Shown here one piece after another: positions 1 to 5,422 of a stretch of 13,482 bases of DNA. Each line of letters starts with the position of its first letter. The first letter of the stretch is position 1. Source of the DNA: Nocardioides sp. (GTDB taxonomy: Bacteria; Actinomycetota; Actinomycetes; Propionibacteriales; Nocardioidaceae); the NCBI GenBank assembly GCA_030145945.1, contig JASLDK010000135.1, positions 1 to 13,482 of the forward strand, read 5' to 3'. Below the pieces are notes generated by a model. It did not search any database and was not told the origin of the DNA. It saw only the letters and a program-made list of their open reading frames with translations. Made by a program: the position numbers and the translations under genes.

Positions 1-67
1 CTGGCTACTCGGCGACCAGGCGTCGTACACCACCGGAGCGATGCTCGACGTCGGCGGCGGTCGCTGA
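1..67 (+). CDS. C-terminal end of a short-chain dehydrogenase/reductase (partial)
   Basis: The first bases read in frame as WLLGDQASYTTGAMLDVGGGR and then TGA at 65-67. The pattern 'L-x-x-x-x-A-S-Y-T-T-G-x-x-L-D-V-x-G-G' is the usual C-terminal end of classical SDR oxidoreductases (FabG-like), where the S-Y-x-T-G segment follows the last helix of the Rossmann fold. Only this tail is inside the window, so the cofactor motif, the catalytic residues and the substrate cannot be judged. The gene converges on the minus-strand hydrolase, with only 18 bases between the two stop codons. Confidence 0.8.
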   Translation, partial: WLLGDQASYTTGAMLDVGGGR

Positions 68-85
68 ACGTCGCCCGCCCGGCCG

Positions 86-940
86 TCAGCCGACGATCGC
101 GGCGGCGACGGCCCTCGCGGCCTCGTCGCCGAACAGGACCGTGTAGTGATTGGTGTCCGCCAACCGTTGCAGGCGCAGCGCCGGTTGGCTCGCGACCGCC
201 TGGTCGATCAGCGCGTTGGGCATCAGGCCACCGGGCTGGTCGAACATGCCGCGCTCGGCCACGATCAGGTCGGCTGGGATGTCGAGGCCTGCGATGGCGT
301 CCGCGATCTCATCTCCCCGAGTGAGCAGTTCGCGTCCTGACACCCGCACGGCCTCTTCGACGGCCCGGGCAGTGACGCCGCCGTCGACTGCAAGGGCGTC
401 ATAGCGTGCGTAGGCCTCGACGCCGGGAACCCAGTAGGGGCCCATCGCAGGATGGGCGCGGAAGAACTCGACGTACGCATCCTCGTCGGGCCAGACCTGT
501 CGCAGGCGTTCGAGTGCCGGCCCGAGGGTGAGCGCAAGCAACTCGTCGGGGTCGACGTCCGCCGGGACGGGGAGAGGCAGACCGCCGTCGACCAGGACGA
601 GGCGATCGACCAGGCCGGGGGAGAGATGGTTGGCGCCGACGGCGAGGTAGGCACCCAACGAGTGCCCCGCCAGAACGCGCGCTCCGGTCGCCTCGACCGC
701 GGCACGGATGTCCCGACTGTGCTGTTCGGCGTCGTAGGGCTCGGGCAGCGCACGGGAGCGACCGCGACCGCGCAGGTCGATCGCGACCAGGCTCCAGTCC
801 TCGGGCAAAGCGAGTCCGACGGCCTGCCACGACATCGCATTGGCGGTGATGCCGTGCACCGCGAGCGCGACGTGCTCACCGTTGCCCCACCGCAGCCCGT
901 GCAGGGTGCCGCCGTCGACGTCGAACCCCACCGTCTCCAT
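86..940 (-). CDS. alpha/beta hydrolase
   Basis: A 284-residue alpha/beta-hydrolase-fold protein, probably a cytoplasmic esterase, lactonase or related hydrolase. The oxyanion-hole segment VHGITANAMSW is at residues 28-38. The strand-turn 'AIDLRGRGRS' is at 53-62. The nucleophile elbow G-H-S-L-G puts the catalytic serine at residue 94. The catalytic histidine is probably H265 in DTNHYT. The acidic residue is less certain, perhaps D234. The frame stays open 22 codons upstream of the chosen start, but METVGFDVDG begins the first strand and the earlier part overlaps the upstream gene, so the ATG at 940 is preferred. It starts 10 bases after the DinB-like gene ends, so the two are probably co-transcribed. 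The substrate cannot be predicted. Confidence 0.9.
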   Translation of the reverse strand: METVGFDVDGGTLHGLRWGNGEHVALAVHGITANAMSWQAVGLALPEDWSLVAIDLRGRGRSRALPEPYDAEQHSRDIRAAVEATGARVLAGHSLGAYLAVGANHLSPGLVDRLVLVDGGLPLPVPADVDPDELLALTLGPALERLRQVWPDEDAYVEFFRAHPAMGPYWVPGVEAYARYDALAVDGGVTARAVEEAVRVSGRELLTRGDEIADAIAGLDIPADLIVAERGMFDQPGGLMPNALIDQAVASQPALRLQRLADTNHYTVLFGDEAARAVAAAIVG

Positions 941-950
941 GCCGTTGACC

Positions 951-1496
951 CTAGCGGCGGTCCGCTCTGCGCAGGTAGAGATCGCGCAACAGCCCGATCT
1001 CTCCACCGTGATGTGCGACCTCGTCGAGGGCGTGCAGCGCGAGCTTCAGGTAGCTCTCATCAGCCCAGCCGCTGGGCCCGAGGCCCATCGGTGCGAGCAG
1101 GCGTGTGTCGCCGAGGGACGCGATACGGGAGACGAAGCGCTCCCAGTCCTCGGCGAGGGCTCGGACCCCCTCCTTCGCGGTGCCTGGCCACGCGAGGCGG
1201 TCGCCGTAGGCCGGTACATCCTCGAAGAAGTGGATCACATAGCCGCGCAGGCAGCCGGAGCCGATGTGCATGAGGCGCCAGGCAAGGGTCGTCACGGGGT
1301 CCGGCACCCCCGGGACCGACACCGGGAAGAGGGCATCGACGCGGTAGGTGGCGTCCGTGCCGGGTCGGATGTTGAGACTGTCGTCGGCAGGCTCCCACAG
1401 GTATTCGCCGTCGGTCAGGCCCTCGAGGCGAACGAACAGTCGCTGCCGCACACCTTCGAAGGCGGCGAGGAGATCGTGGGTGACCGGGTCGGACAT
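951..1496 (-). CDS. DinB-family (DinB_2-like) four-helix protein
   Basis: A 181-residue protein of the DinB/YfiT-like four-helix-bundle superfamily, whose members bind a metal through a His triad. Some act as thiol-dependent transferases (mycothiol or bacillithiol linked). Candidate ligands are H77 in WRLMHIGSG and the histidines in the C-terminal helix HALDEVAHHGGEIGLLRDLY (H155, H162, H163); H-H-G-G-E-I-G-L-L-R-D is a very typical ending for this family. The start is the ATG at 1496, which has GGAG about 8 bases upstream. An earlier in-frame ATG (1553) would add 19 residues unlike the family and lacks this ribosome site. It is the first gene of a two-gene unit with the hydrolase. Its exact activity is unknown. 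Confidence 0.88.
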   Translation of the reverse strand: MSDPVTHDLLAAFEGVRQRLFVRLEGLTDGEYLWEPADDSLNIRPGTDATYRVDALFPVSVPGVPDPVTTLAWRLMHIGSGCLRGYVIHFFEDVPAYGDRLAWPGTAKEGVRALAEDWERFVSRIASLGDTRLLAPMGLGPSGWADESYLKLALHALDEVAHHGGEIGLLRDLYLRRADRR

Positions 1497-1585
1497 GTCA
1501 GCTCCAGGAGATCGGCGATGCCGTGAGATCGGTTGCCACCAAACGTCGCACACCTGAGCCAGCGGACATGTGCCAGCCTGTCGTC

Positions 1586-2317
1586 ATGGCAGACACCGAT
1601 CGGAGCCGCACGCTCCACGTCGATGGAGAGACCTGGGAGGTCACGGTCGACGAACGCGGGCAGCACAGCTTCCACTGGCTGACCGGCATCGCCGAGGGAT
1701 ACGGCTTCGCGTCCATGCCCTCACATCCCGGTGTGGCGCGGTCCGAAGCTGAGATGACTGAACAGATCCGTGAGTTCATGAGCAACGTCGATCCCGAGAC
1801 TGGACACCTGGCCGATCTTGCATCACGGCAGGTCCGCCGCCTCGATGTCGCGGAATGGAGCGTGGCGTTGGACCTCAGAGTCGCAGCGCTGACCGACGTA
1901 CCCGAGGTCTTCGGGTCGACGGTCGCCCGCGAGCGCGGCCTCGGCCCGGACGCGTGGCGTGCCCGGTTGACGGACAACGCCTGGTTCGCGGGTTTCGTGG
2001 ACGACGACGCTGCCGGGCTTGCGTGCGGTGTGCGCACCTCCTCACCCCGCACCGTGGAGCTGACCGGCGTGTGGGTTGCACCGCAGCAGCGGGGGAGCGG
2101 TCTGGCTGACGAACTGGTTCTCGCCGTGCTCTCCTGGGCGCGGGCCGAAGGCGCACAGCGTGTGGAGCTCGAGGTCGTGGCGAACAATCAGCACGCCATC
2201 GATCTCTACGCCCGTCACGGCTTCGAGTCGGTTGCCGCAGCCGGTCCGCGGTGGGCGGATCTGGGGGAGGGCGACATCGTGATGGCCGCTGACATCGGCG
2301 ACGCGGAACGGCTGTAG
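1586..2317 (+). CDS. GNAT acetyltransferase with an additional N-terminal domain
   Basis: A 243-residue protein with two parts. Residues about 84-220 are a GNAT N-acetyltransferase. The acetyl-CoA-binding motif A is V-A-P-Q-Q-R-G-S-G-L at 164-173, and the characteristic late motif D-L-Y-A-R-H-G-F-E is at 206-214. Residues 1-73 form a separate segment of about 70 residues containing DGETWEV, a F-x-W-L-T-G turn, G-Y-G-F, and a helix ending in NVDPETGHL. It resembles small stand-alone actinobacterial proteins of unknown function, from memory only. The start at 1586 begins this domain neatly but has no Shine-Dalgarno; an ATG at 1568 would add six residues. It is transcribed alone, divergent from the DinB-like gene. 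The acceptor substrate is unknown. Confidence 0.88.
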   Translation: MADTDRSRTLHVDGETWEVTVDERGQHSFHWLTGIAEGYGFASMPSHPGVARSEAEMTEQIREFMSNVDPETGHLADLASRQVRRLDVAEWSVALDLRVAALTDVPEVFGSTVARERGLGPDAWRARLTDNAWFAGFVDDDAAGLACGVRTSSPRTVELTGVWVAPQQRGSGLADELVLAVLSWARAEGAQRVELEVVANNQHAIDLYARHGFESVAAAGPRWADLGEGDIVMAADIGDAERL

Positions 2318-2422
2318 TTGTTGAGTCGACGATGAGGTTCCACGTCAGCATTGATCGCTTGTCGGACTTTCTCCCCGCAGGGGGAGTAGCGGCGGCGGAG
2401 CCGTGGCCTGGCACAGCCAACG

Positions 2423-2459
2423 AGGACGGCCTCGCGGTCGAATGCCGCGAGGCCGTCCT
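2423..2459. terminator. perfect 15-bp hairpin between convergent genes
   Basis: The arm at 2423-2437 (AGGACGGCCTCGCGG) is exactly complementary to 2445-2459, with a 7-base loop (TCGAATG). It lies between the acetyltransferase stop (2317, plus) and the membrane-protein stop (2483, minus), so it can serve both strands. There is no run of T after the stem on either strand, so intrinsic termination would be of the U-tract-poor kind reported in actinobacteria. The rest of 2318-2482 holds only a smaller CTCCCC/GGGGAG hairpin at 2371-2386. Confidence 0.7.
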
Positions 2460-2482
2460 GACGCTCTGAGCCGAACGGGGGA

Positions 2483-3328
2483 TCAAGGGACTGGGTTGGC
2501 CCGCGCCCCTGCTTCCGCCGGCGCCTGGGTCGCGCGACCGAGCCAGGCCCGCACCTGCGCAGTCTGTCCGTCCGCATAGGTGAGCGTCAGCACGATTCCG
2601 TCGCGGGACGCATTCGCGAGTTCCTTGCCCGGGAACCAGAGGGCGAAGTGACCTCCCGACACTGTCGCGACCACTTCACCCTTGGCGGCGCTGTGGAAGC
2701 TGACGCCCTTGACGTCGGCCCCCGCAACGCCGGCAGCCAAGGACAGGTCGCCGGCACCGGTGGTTCCCCAACCGAGATCGCTGATGTTGATCTCGCGGGG
2801 GCCTGCCTGCACTGCGGCATCCGGTGTCCAGACCGAGCCGAACATGTTGCGGAACAGATGGGCGGAGTCATCGGTCACGCACATCGCGCCATAACCTTCC
2901 GTGCTGGCGAGGATGACGGTCGTCCAGTCGCCTCTCCGTTCAGCGACCGCCGGGCTGGCTGCTCGGAGCTCGGTTGCGTAGTCAGCGCCACCGCCATCGA
3001 TCTGCTGTTCGCGGCACTGGTCGGCTGCCTTGGCCGCGTCGGCCGCGGAGAGTCCGGTGGGAGTGGGCGTCCAGGTGGCATAGGCGGCATCGCCGCCGGT
3101 CACTGCCGGAACAGCGACGAACACGGCGCCAGCCGCGGCGGCCACACTCGCGGCGCCGACGACCAGCCGGGTCGTCGTACGGCGTCCGGGTTGACGCGGG
3201 GCGGCTGGAACCTGGTCCGGAGCGGTGCGCAGGATCCGATCGAGGTCCGCCTGGGCGCGGAGCGAGGTGGCGTCGGCGGCGGGATCTGCGATGTCGAGCC
3301 GGCGAAGAGCATGTTCGATGGTGGTCAT
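2483..3328 (-). CDS. membrane-anchored protein paired with an ECF sigma factor, possible anti-sigma factor
   Basis: A 281-residue protein with a charged N-terminal cytoplasmic part (residues 1-53, with RRLDIADPA near the start), one hydrophobic segment at about 54-76, and a large C-terminal domain predicted to lie outside the membrane. That outer domain has only two cysteines (C105 and C150), which could form a disulfide. The layout resembles actinobacterial membrane proteins of the 'CU044_5270-like' type that follow ECF sigma factors. No zinc-binding H-x3-C-x2-C anti-sigma motif is seen. The start is the ATG at 3328, inside the ATGA overlap with the sigma gene, which suggests translational coupling. 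The frame continues upstream only as an antisense-like arginine-rich reading of the sigma gene. Anti-sigma function is inferred from context. Confidence 0.8.
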   Translation of the reverse strand: MTTIEHALRRLDIADPAADATSLRAQADLDRILRTAPDQVPAAPRQPGRRTTTRLVVGAASVAAAAGAVFVAVPAVTGGDAAYATWTPTPTGLSAADAAKAADQCREQQIDGGGADYATELRAASPAVAERRGDWTTVILASTEGYGAMCVTDDSAHLFRNMFGSVWTPDAAVQAGPREINISDLGWGTTGAGDLSLAAGVAGADVKGVSFHSAAKGEVVATVSGGHFALWFPGKELANASRDGIVLTLTYADGQTAQVRAWLGRATQAPAEAGARANPVP

Positions 3329-3891
3329 GAGCTGGCCGTCCTTCCAGGCGTGGTGATCGGCCGGGACGCCGATTCGGGATGAAGGTGGAGGTGAAGCCGC
3401 AGTGCGCGTCGCGCTCGGCTGAGACGAAGTCGATAGGCGACGGGGGAGATGCCGAGCACTTGCGCGGCAGCCGGGGCGTCGAGGTCCTCGAAGACCGTGA
3501 GCGCCAGCGCCTCCTGGTGCACGGCCGAGAGCCGTGGCCAGACCCGTTGCAGGTCCGCCATCAGCCCCACGGCGTCGCCGTCGGTGCTGGGCTGGCGGAT
3601 CGATTCGTGATCCGCGATCCGAACGCCCAGTGCCTGCTGGCGCTGGACTCCCCGGCGTTCGTTCAGCAGCACATGTCGTGCGATGCCGAACAGCCATGCA
3701 CGAGATGCGTCCTCCCCGCGTGGCAGGTCCGCGAGCCGCCGCCAGGCGACGACGAACGCTTCCGCGGCGGCATCCTCGGCTCCGCCATGGGTGGTACGAC
3801 GCTGGATGAAGCGCAGTACGTCGCCGTATTCACGCCGGTAGAGCTCACTGAAGACATGTTCCGGGGTCGGAGCCCGTGACAACTCGGTCAT
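3325..3891 (-). CDS. ECF-type RNA polymerase sigma factor
   Basis: A 188-residue sigma-70 family protein of the extracytoplasmic-function class. Region 2 covers about residues 13-80 (FSELYRREYGDVLRFIQRRT, then AEDAAAEAFVVAWRR and RAWLFGIARHVLLNERR). Region 4 covers about 114-166 (RLSAVHQEALALTVFEDL, then the helix-turn-helix AAAQVLGISPVAYRLRLSRARR). The C-terminus has an unusual run of alternating H and L (LHLHLHPES, 166-174). The ATG at 3891 is the natural start; its upstream region has only a weak purine stretch (ACGGG). It overlaps the next gene by ATGA, so sigma factor and membrane protein are made together. The signal it responds to cannot be told from sequence. I could not recognise a convincing ECF-type promoter upstream. 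Confidence 0.93.
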   Translation of the reverse strand: MTELSRAPTPEHVFSELYRREYGDVLRFIQRRTTHGGAEDAAAEAFVVAWRRLADLPRGEDASRAWLFGIARHVLLNERRGVQRQQALGVRIADHESIRQPSTDGDAVGLMADLQRVWPRLSAVHQEALALTVFEDLDAPAAAQVLGISPVAYRLRLSRARRALRLHLHLHPESASRPITTPGRTASS

Positions 3892-4029
3892 GACCCGTAC
3901 CTGTCCACCACACGGGAGAGTGTGTCGCAGGACCGTCTCCGAAGAGGCTCACCGACGCATGTCGTCAGGGCAAGGTCTTGATCTGTATCCTCGCCGGCCA
4001 TCAGTTATGTCAGCTATTTTGGGCAGAGT

Positions 4030-4246
4030 TCACCGCGGGCGGTAGGCGTCGGCACGGTGAGCGATTCGGATCACGTCGACGACCCGGACTTCGTCATCTC
4101 GTAGAGCATGCGATGGTCACCTCGCCTAGCGCTCCACGGCCCTCAACCAGTGGGTGTCGGCTGCTGCTGCTTCTTGAGTAGAGCTCGCAGACGACCAATG
4201 ACGCCGCCGGCCCGCAAGTCCGATCCCTTGCGCCGATAAGTGACAT
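4030..4246 (-). pseudogene. frameshifted remnant of a RelE/ParE-superfamily toxin
   Basis: Three consecutive frames on the minus strand join into a RelE/ParE-like sequence. From 4246 one frame gives MSLIGARDRTCGPAAS, then LVVCELYS and RHPLVEG. A second frame (4143-4098) gives GPWSARRGDHRMLYE. A third (4095-4030) gives DEVRVVDVIRIAHRADAYR and then stops. The order 'P-L..G-x-W-S-A-R-R-G-D-x-R-x-L-Y-E-I-D...V-x-V-V-D-V-x-x-I-x-H-R-x-D-A-Y-R' is the conserved C-terminal half of these mRNA interferase or gyrase-poison toxins. A one-base loss at about 4096-4097 and another frame change near 4143 break it. No matching antitoxin is next to it. The N-terminal limit (ATG at 4246) is uncertain; the C-terminal assignment is strong. 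Confidence 0.75.
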
Positions 4247-4253
4247 TATGTCA
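4241..4253. promoter_or_regulatory. short palindrome at the toxin-remnant start
   Basis: TGACATTATGTCA is a perfect 6-bp inverted repeat around a central T. It overlaps the ATG (minus strand, 4246-4244) that would begin the toxin remnant. Such sites are often operators of toxin-antitoxin operons, so this may be a leftover. Chance occurrence of a 6-bp repeat is possible. Confidence 0.3.
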
Positions 4254-4286
4254 TCTTTCAGTATGAAGTACTGCCTCGCCCAGACC

Positions 4287-4309
4287 CCTCTGCGCAAGGT
4301 CCTCAGCCG
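4287..4309 (-). repeat. direct repeat, copy 1 (copied 3' end of the nucleotidyltransferase gene)
   Basis: These 23 bases are identical to 4422-4444, the last codons of the intact nucleotidyltransferase, at an offset of exactly 135 bases (45 codons). Similarity continues a little to both sides (about 4281-4318) and at protein level: the minus strand reads STIRLRTLRRG here against RTMRLRTLRRG in the gene. In this copy the frame reads on (GVWARQ) where the gene has GA-stop. Confidence 0.85.
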
Positions 4310-4414
4310 GATCGTGCTGCTCCGCATCACCGTCCGGCGGGTTCGACCCGTTCCTCCGCTGGCCGAATACGCCCTGACTTGATACGCGGATTGTCCACCA
4401 ATGGAGTGGCCCGG

Positions 4415-4990
4415 TCAGGCGCCTCTGCGCAAGGTCCTCAGCCGCATGGTGCGTCGGTCGCTCTCGCCCACGACCTCGGTGACCCAGCGAATGGCTTCGT
4501 CAAGGTCGACGGTCGAGTCGTGGGCCCCCAGCATTGCGTCGATGTCGGGCCAGTCCTTGGATCGGTCGAACAGCGCTTTGAAGATGGTCAGGTCGGTCGC
4601 CGACAGGACCTTCACGGTCGCGTCGAGCATGGGCACCTCAATTGTTCGCGTGCGCACGACCTCATGCAGCTCGCCGGCAAGGAAGAACAGGTCCAAGGGC
4701 AGTGCTTGTTCGTCCGGCACGGGCCACATGATTCGCACCTGGTCGTTTCGCTGAATGGCGTCGATGGTTGTCGAGTCCCAAGGCACGTCATCTGGCAGCA
4801 GCTCGAGGACCGTCCGGGCGTGATCGGCGGCCAGTGACACGTTGAGGTCGATGTCGTCGGTCGTCCGCGGGCGATCGACGTTGTAGGCCAGGGCGAGCGC
4901 TCCTCCGATGGCGTTCTCGATGCCTGCGTGCGTCAACCGGCGATGAACGTCGATCGCCCGGTTGAGAACCAGATAGGGGTCGGATCTCAT
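4415..4990 (-). CDS. AbiEii/AbiGii-type nucleotidyltransferase, putative toxin
   Basis: A 191-residue protein of the DNA-polymerase-beta-like nucleotidyltransferase fold. The signature is intact: G-G at residues 29-30 (ENAIGGALALAY), followed by the metal-binding pair D46 and D48 in R-T-T-D-D-I-D-L, with a likely third acid at D100 (LPLDLFF). The later block K-A-L-F-D-R-S-K-D-W-x-D-I (138-150) is also typical of AbiEii-like proteins. Members of this family act as toxins in type IV-like or related modules by adding nucleotides to tRNA or by unknown means. It begins inside the stop codon of the XRE gene (ATGA overlap), as expected for a toxin following its regulator. Toxin activity is inferred. 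Its last 23 bases are repeated 135 bases downstream. Confidence 0.85.
   Translation of the reverse strand: MRSDPYLVLNRAIDVHRRLTHAGIENAIGGALALAYNVDRPRTTDDIDLNVSLAADHARTVLELLPDDVPWDSTTIDAIQRNDQVRIMWPVPDEQALPLDLFFLAGELHEVVRTRTIEVPMLDATVKVLSATDLTIFKALFDRSKDWPDIDAMLGAHDSTVDLDEAIRWVTEVVGESDRRTMRLRTLRRGA
4422..4444 (-). repeat. direct repeat, copy 2 (3' end of the nucleotidyltransferase gene)
   Basis: Identical over 23 bases to 4287-4309. This copy encodes the in-frame ending R-L-R-T-L-R-R-G-A just before the stop at 4415-4417. Confidence 0.85.
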
Positions 4991-5364
4991 TGCTGCACCA
5001 GGGTCTTGAAAGGCGGAAACTCCATCTCTGGCGGCCGGGGGCGGCGCGCCATCGCTCTTCCCAGCGGAATCACCCGTTCGAGAAGGGCTGCGCGCTCAGC
5101 GGTCGTCGTCGGTGGATCTGACATGTCGTCGTTGTCCGGGATCAGCCATGACGGATCGAGCTGCAGCTCGACGGGCGTCCACGAGATGTCGACCTTCAGG
5201 CCCGCGGCTGCGCCCAGGCGTTCGACCTGAGCGAACGACGGCTCGCGCTCCCCTTTCAGGTAGGCATCGAGCGATGAACGACTGATGCCGGCGGCGTCGC
5301 ACAGAGCCTTCTTGGACATGCCGGAATGCTCGAGCAGGTCCGAGATGACGACTGCAGCACTCAT
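4987..5364 (-). CDS. XRE-family helix-turn-helix regulator, putative antitoxin
   Basis: A 125-residue protein. Residues about 5-58 form a Cro/C1-type DNA-binding domain: ISDLLEHSGMSKKALCDAAG, then the recognition helix ISRSSLDAYLKGEREPSFAQ and the closing helix VERLGAAAGL. The C-terminal half (60-125) is acidic, then basic and proline-rich (RRPRPPEMEFPPFK), and could be the toxin-contacting tail. It overlaps the nucleotidyltransferase start by four bases. A consensus-like promoter with a 20-bp palindrome in its spacer stands directly upstream, so autoregulation is likely. The -10 box ends 7 bases before the ATG, and no Shine-Dalgarno is present, so the mRNA is probably leaderless. An ordinary solitary regulator is the alternative reading, but the coupling to an AbiEii-like gene favours an antitoxin. 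Confidence 0.85.
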   Translation of the reverse strand: MSAAVVISDLLEHSGMSKKALCDAAGISRSSLDAYLKGEREPSFAQVERLGAAAGLKVDISWTPVELQLDPSWLIPDNDDMSDPPTTTAERAALLERVIPLGRAMARRPRPPEMEFPPFKTLVQQ

Positions 5365-5371
5365 GTCACGA

Positions 5372-5401
5372 AACCTATGTACCGGATTCGGTACATGTCA
5401 A
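5372..5401 (-). promoter_or_regulatory. promoter of the XRE-nucleotidyltransferase operon
   Basis: On the minus strand TTGACA (5401-5396) is a perfect -35 box. It is followed after 18 bases by TAGGTT (5377-5372), a good actinobacterial -10 (TANNNT). Seven bases then lead to the ATG at 5364, so transcription should start at or next to the start codon. Confidence 0.7.
5377..5396. promoter_or_regulatory. 20-bp palindromic operator
   Basis: ATGTACCG and CGGTACAT are perfect 8-bp inverted arms separated by GATT. The palindrome exactly fills the spacer between the -35 and -10 boxes of the XRE promoter, so a bound dimer would block RNA polymerase. The most likely ligand is the XRE protein itself, alone or with the nucleotidyltransferase; this is inference. 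Confidence 0.75.
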
Positions 5402-5422
5402 GGCGGGTGGTAGCCCCATACG

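Larger units (their letters stand above)
3892..4414. other. 523-base stretch without an intact gene
   Basis: Between the sigma factor start and the nucleotidyltransferase stop no intact gene is visible. From 3892 to 4029 there is only leader-type sequence with a 5-bp inverted repeat (3909-3924) and an A/T-richer patch around 4001-4022. From 4030 to 4246 lies a toxin remnant on the minus strand. Around 4281-4318 there is a copy of the 3' end of the nucleotidyltransferase gene. The only long reading frame on the minus strand (4094-4330) runs through both remnants and is not a credible gene by itself. Confidence 0.75.

Noticed and set aside
452..1273. Long open frame on the plus strand opposite the hydrolase and DinB-like genes
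   Set aside because: It is antisense to two well-recognised genes and its product is a low-complexity Arg/Gly/Pro-rich sequence with no domain; such frames are expected in high-GC DNA.
951..1553. Upstream start (1553) for the DinB-like protein
   Set aside because: The extra 19 residues do not fit the family, and the ATG at 1496 has a good ribosome-binding site.
2371..2386. CTCCCC/GGGGAG hairpin as a second terminator
   Set aside because: The stem is only 6 bp, has no T-run after it on the plus strand, and the stronger hairpin at 2423-2459 already explains the site.
3909..3924. CACAC/GTGTG inverted repeat upstream of the sigma factor as an operator or riboswitch
   Set aside because: Five-base arms around a 6-base loop are easily met by chance, and no promoter could be placed relative to it.
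4005..4253. The two TTATGTCA copies as ends of an insertion element
   Set aside because: They are only 8 bases, in direct rather than inverted orientation, and no transposase or target duplication is present.
4094..4330. 78-codon minus-strand frame as a small gene
   Set aside because: It begins in the copied gene end and runs into the toxin remnant, starts with GTG without a ribosome site, and its product is a chimera of both remnants.
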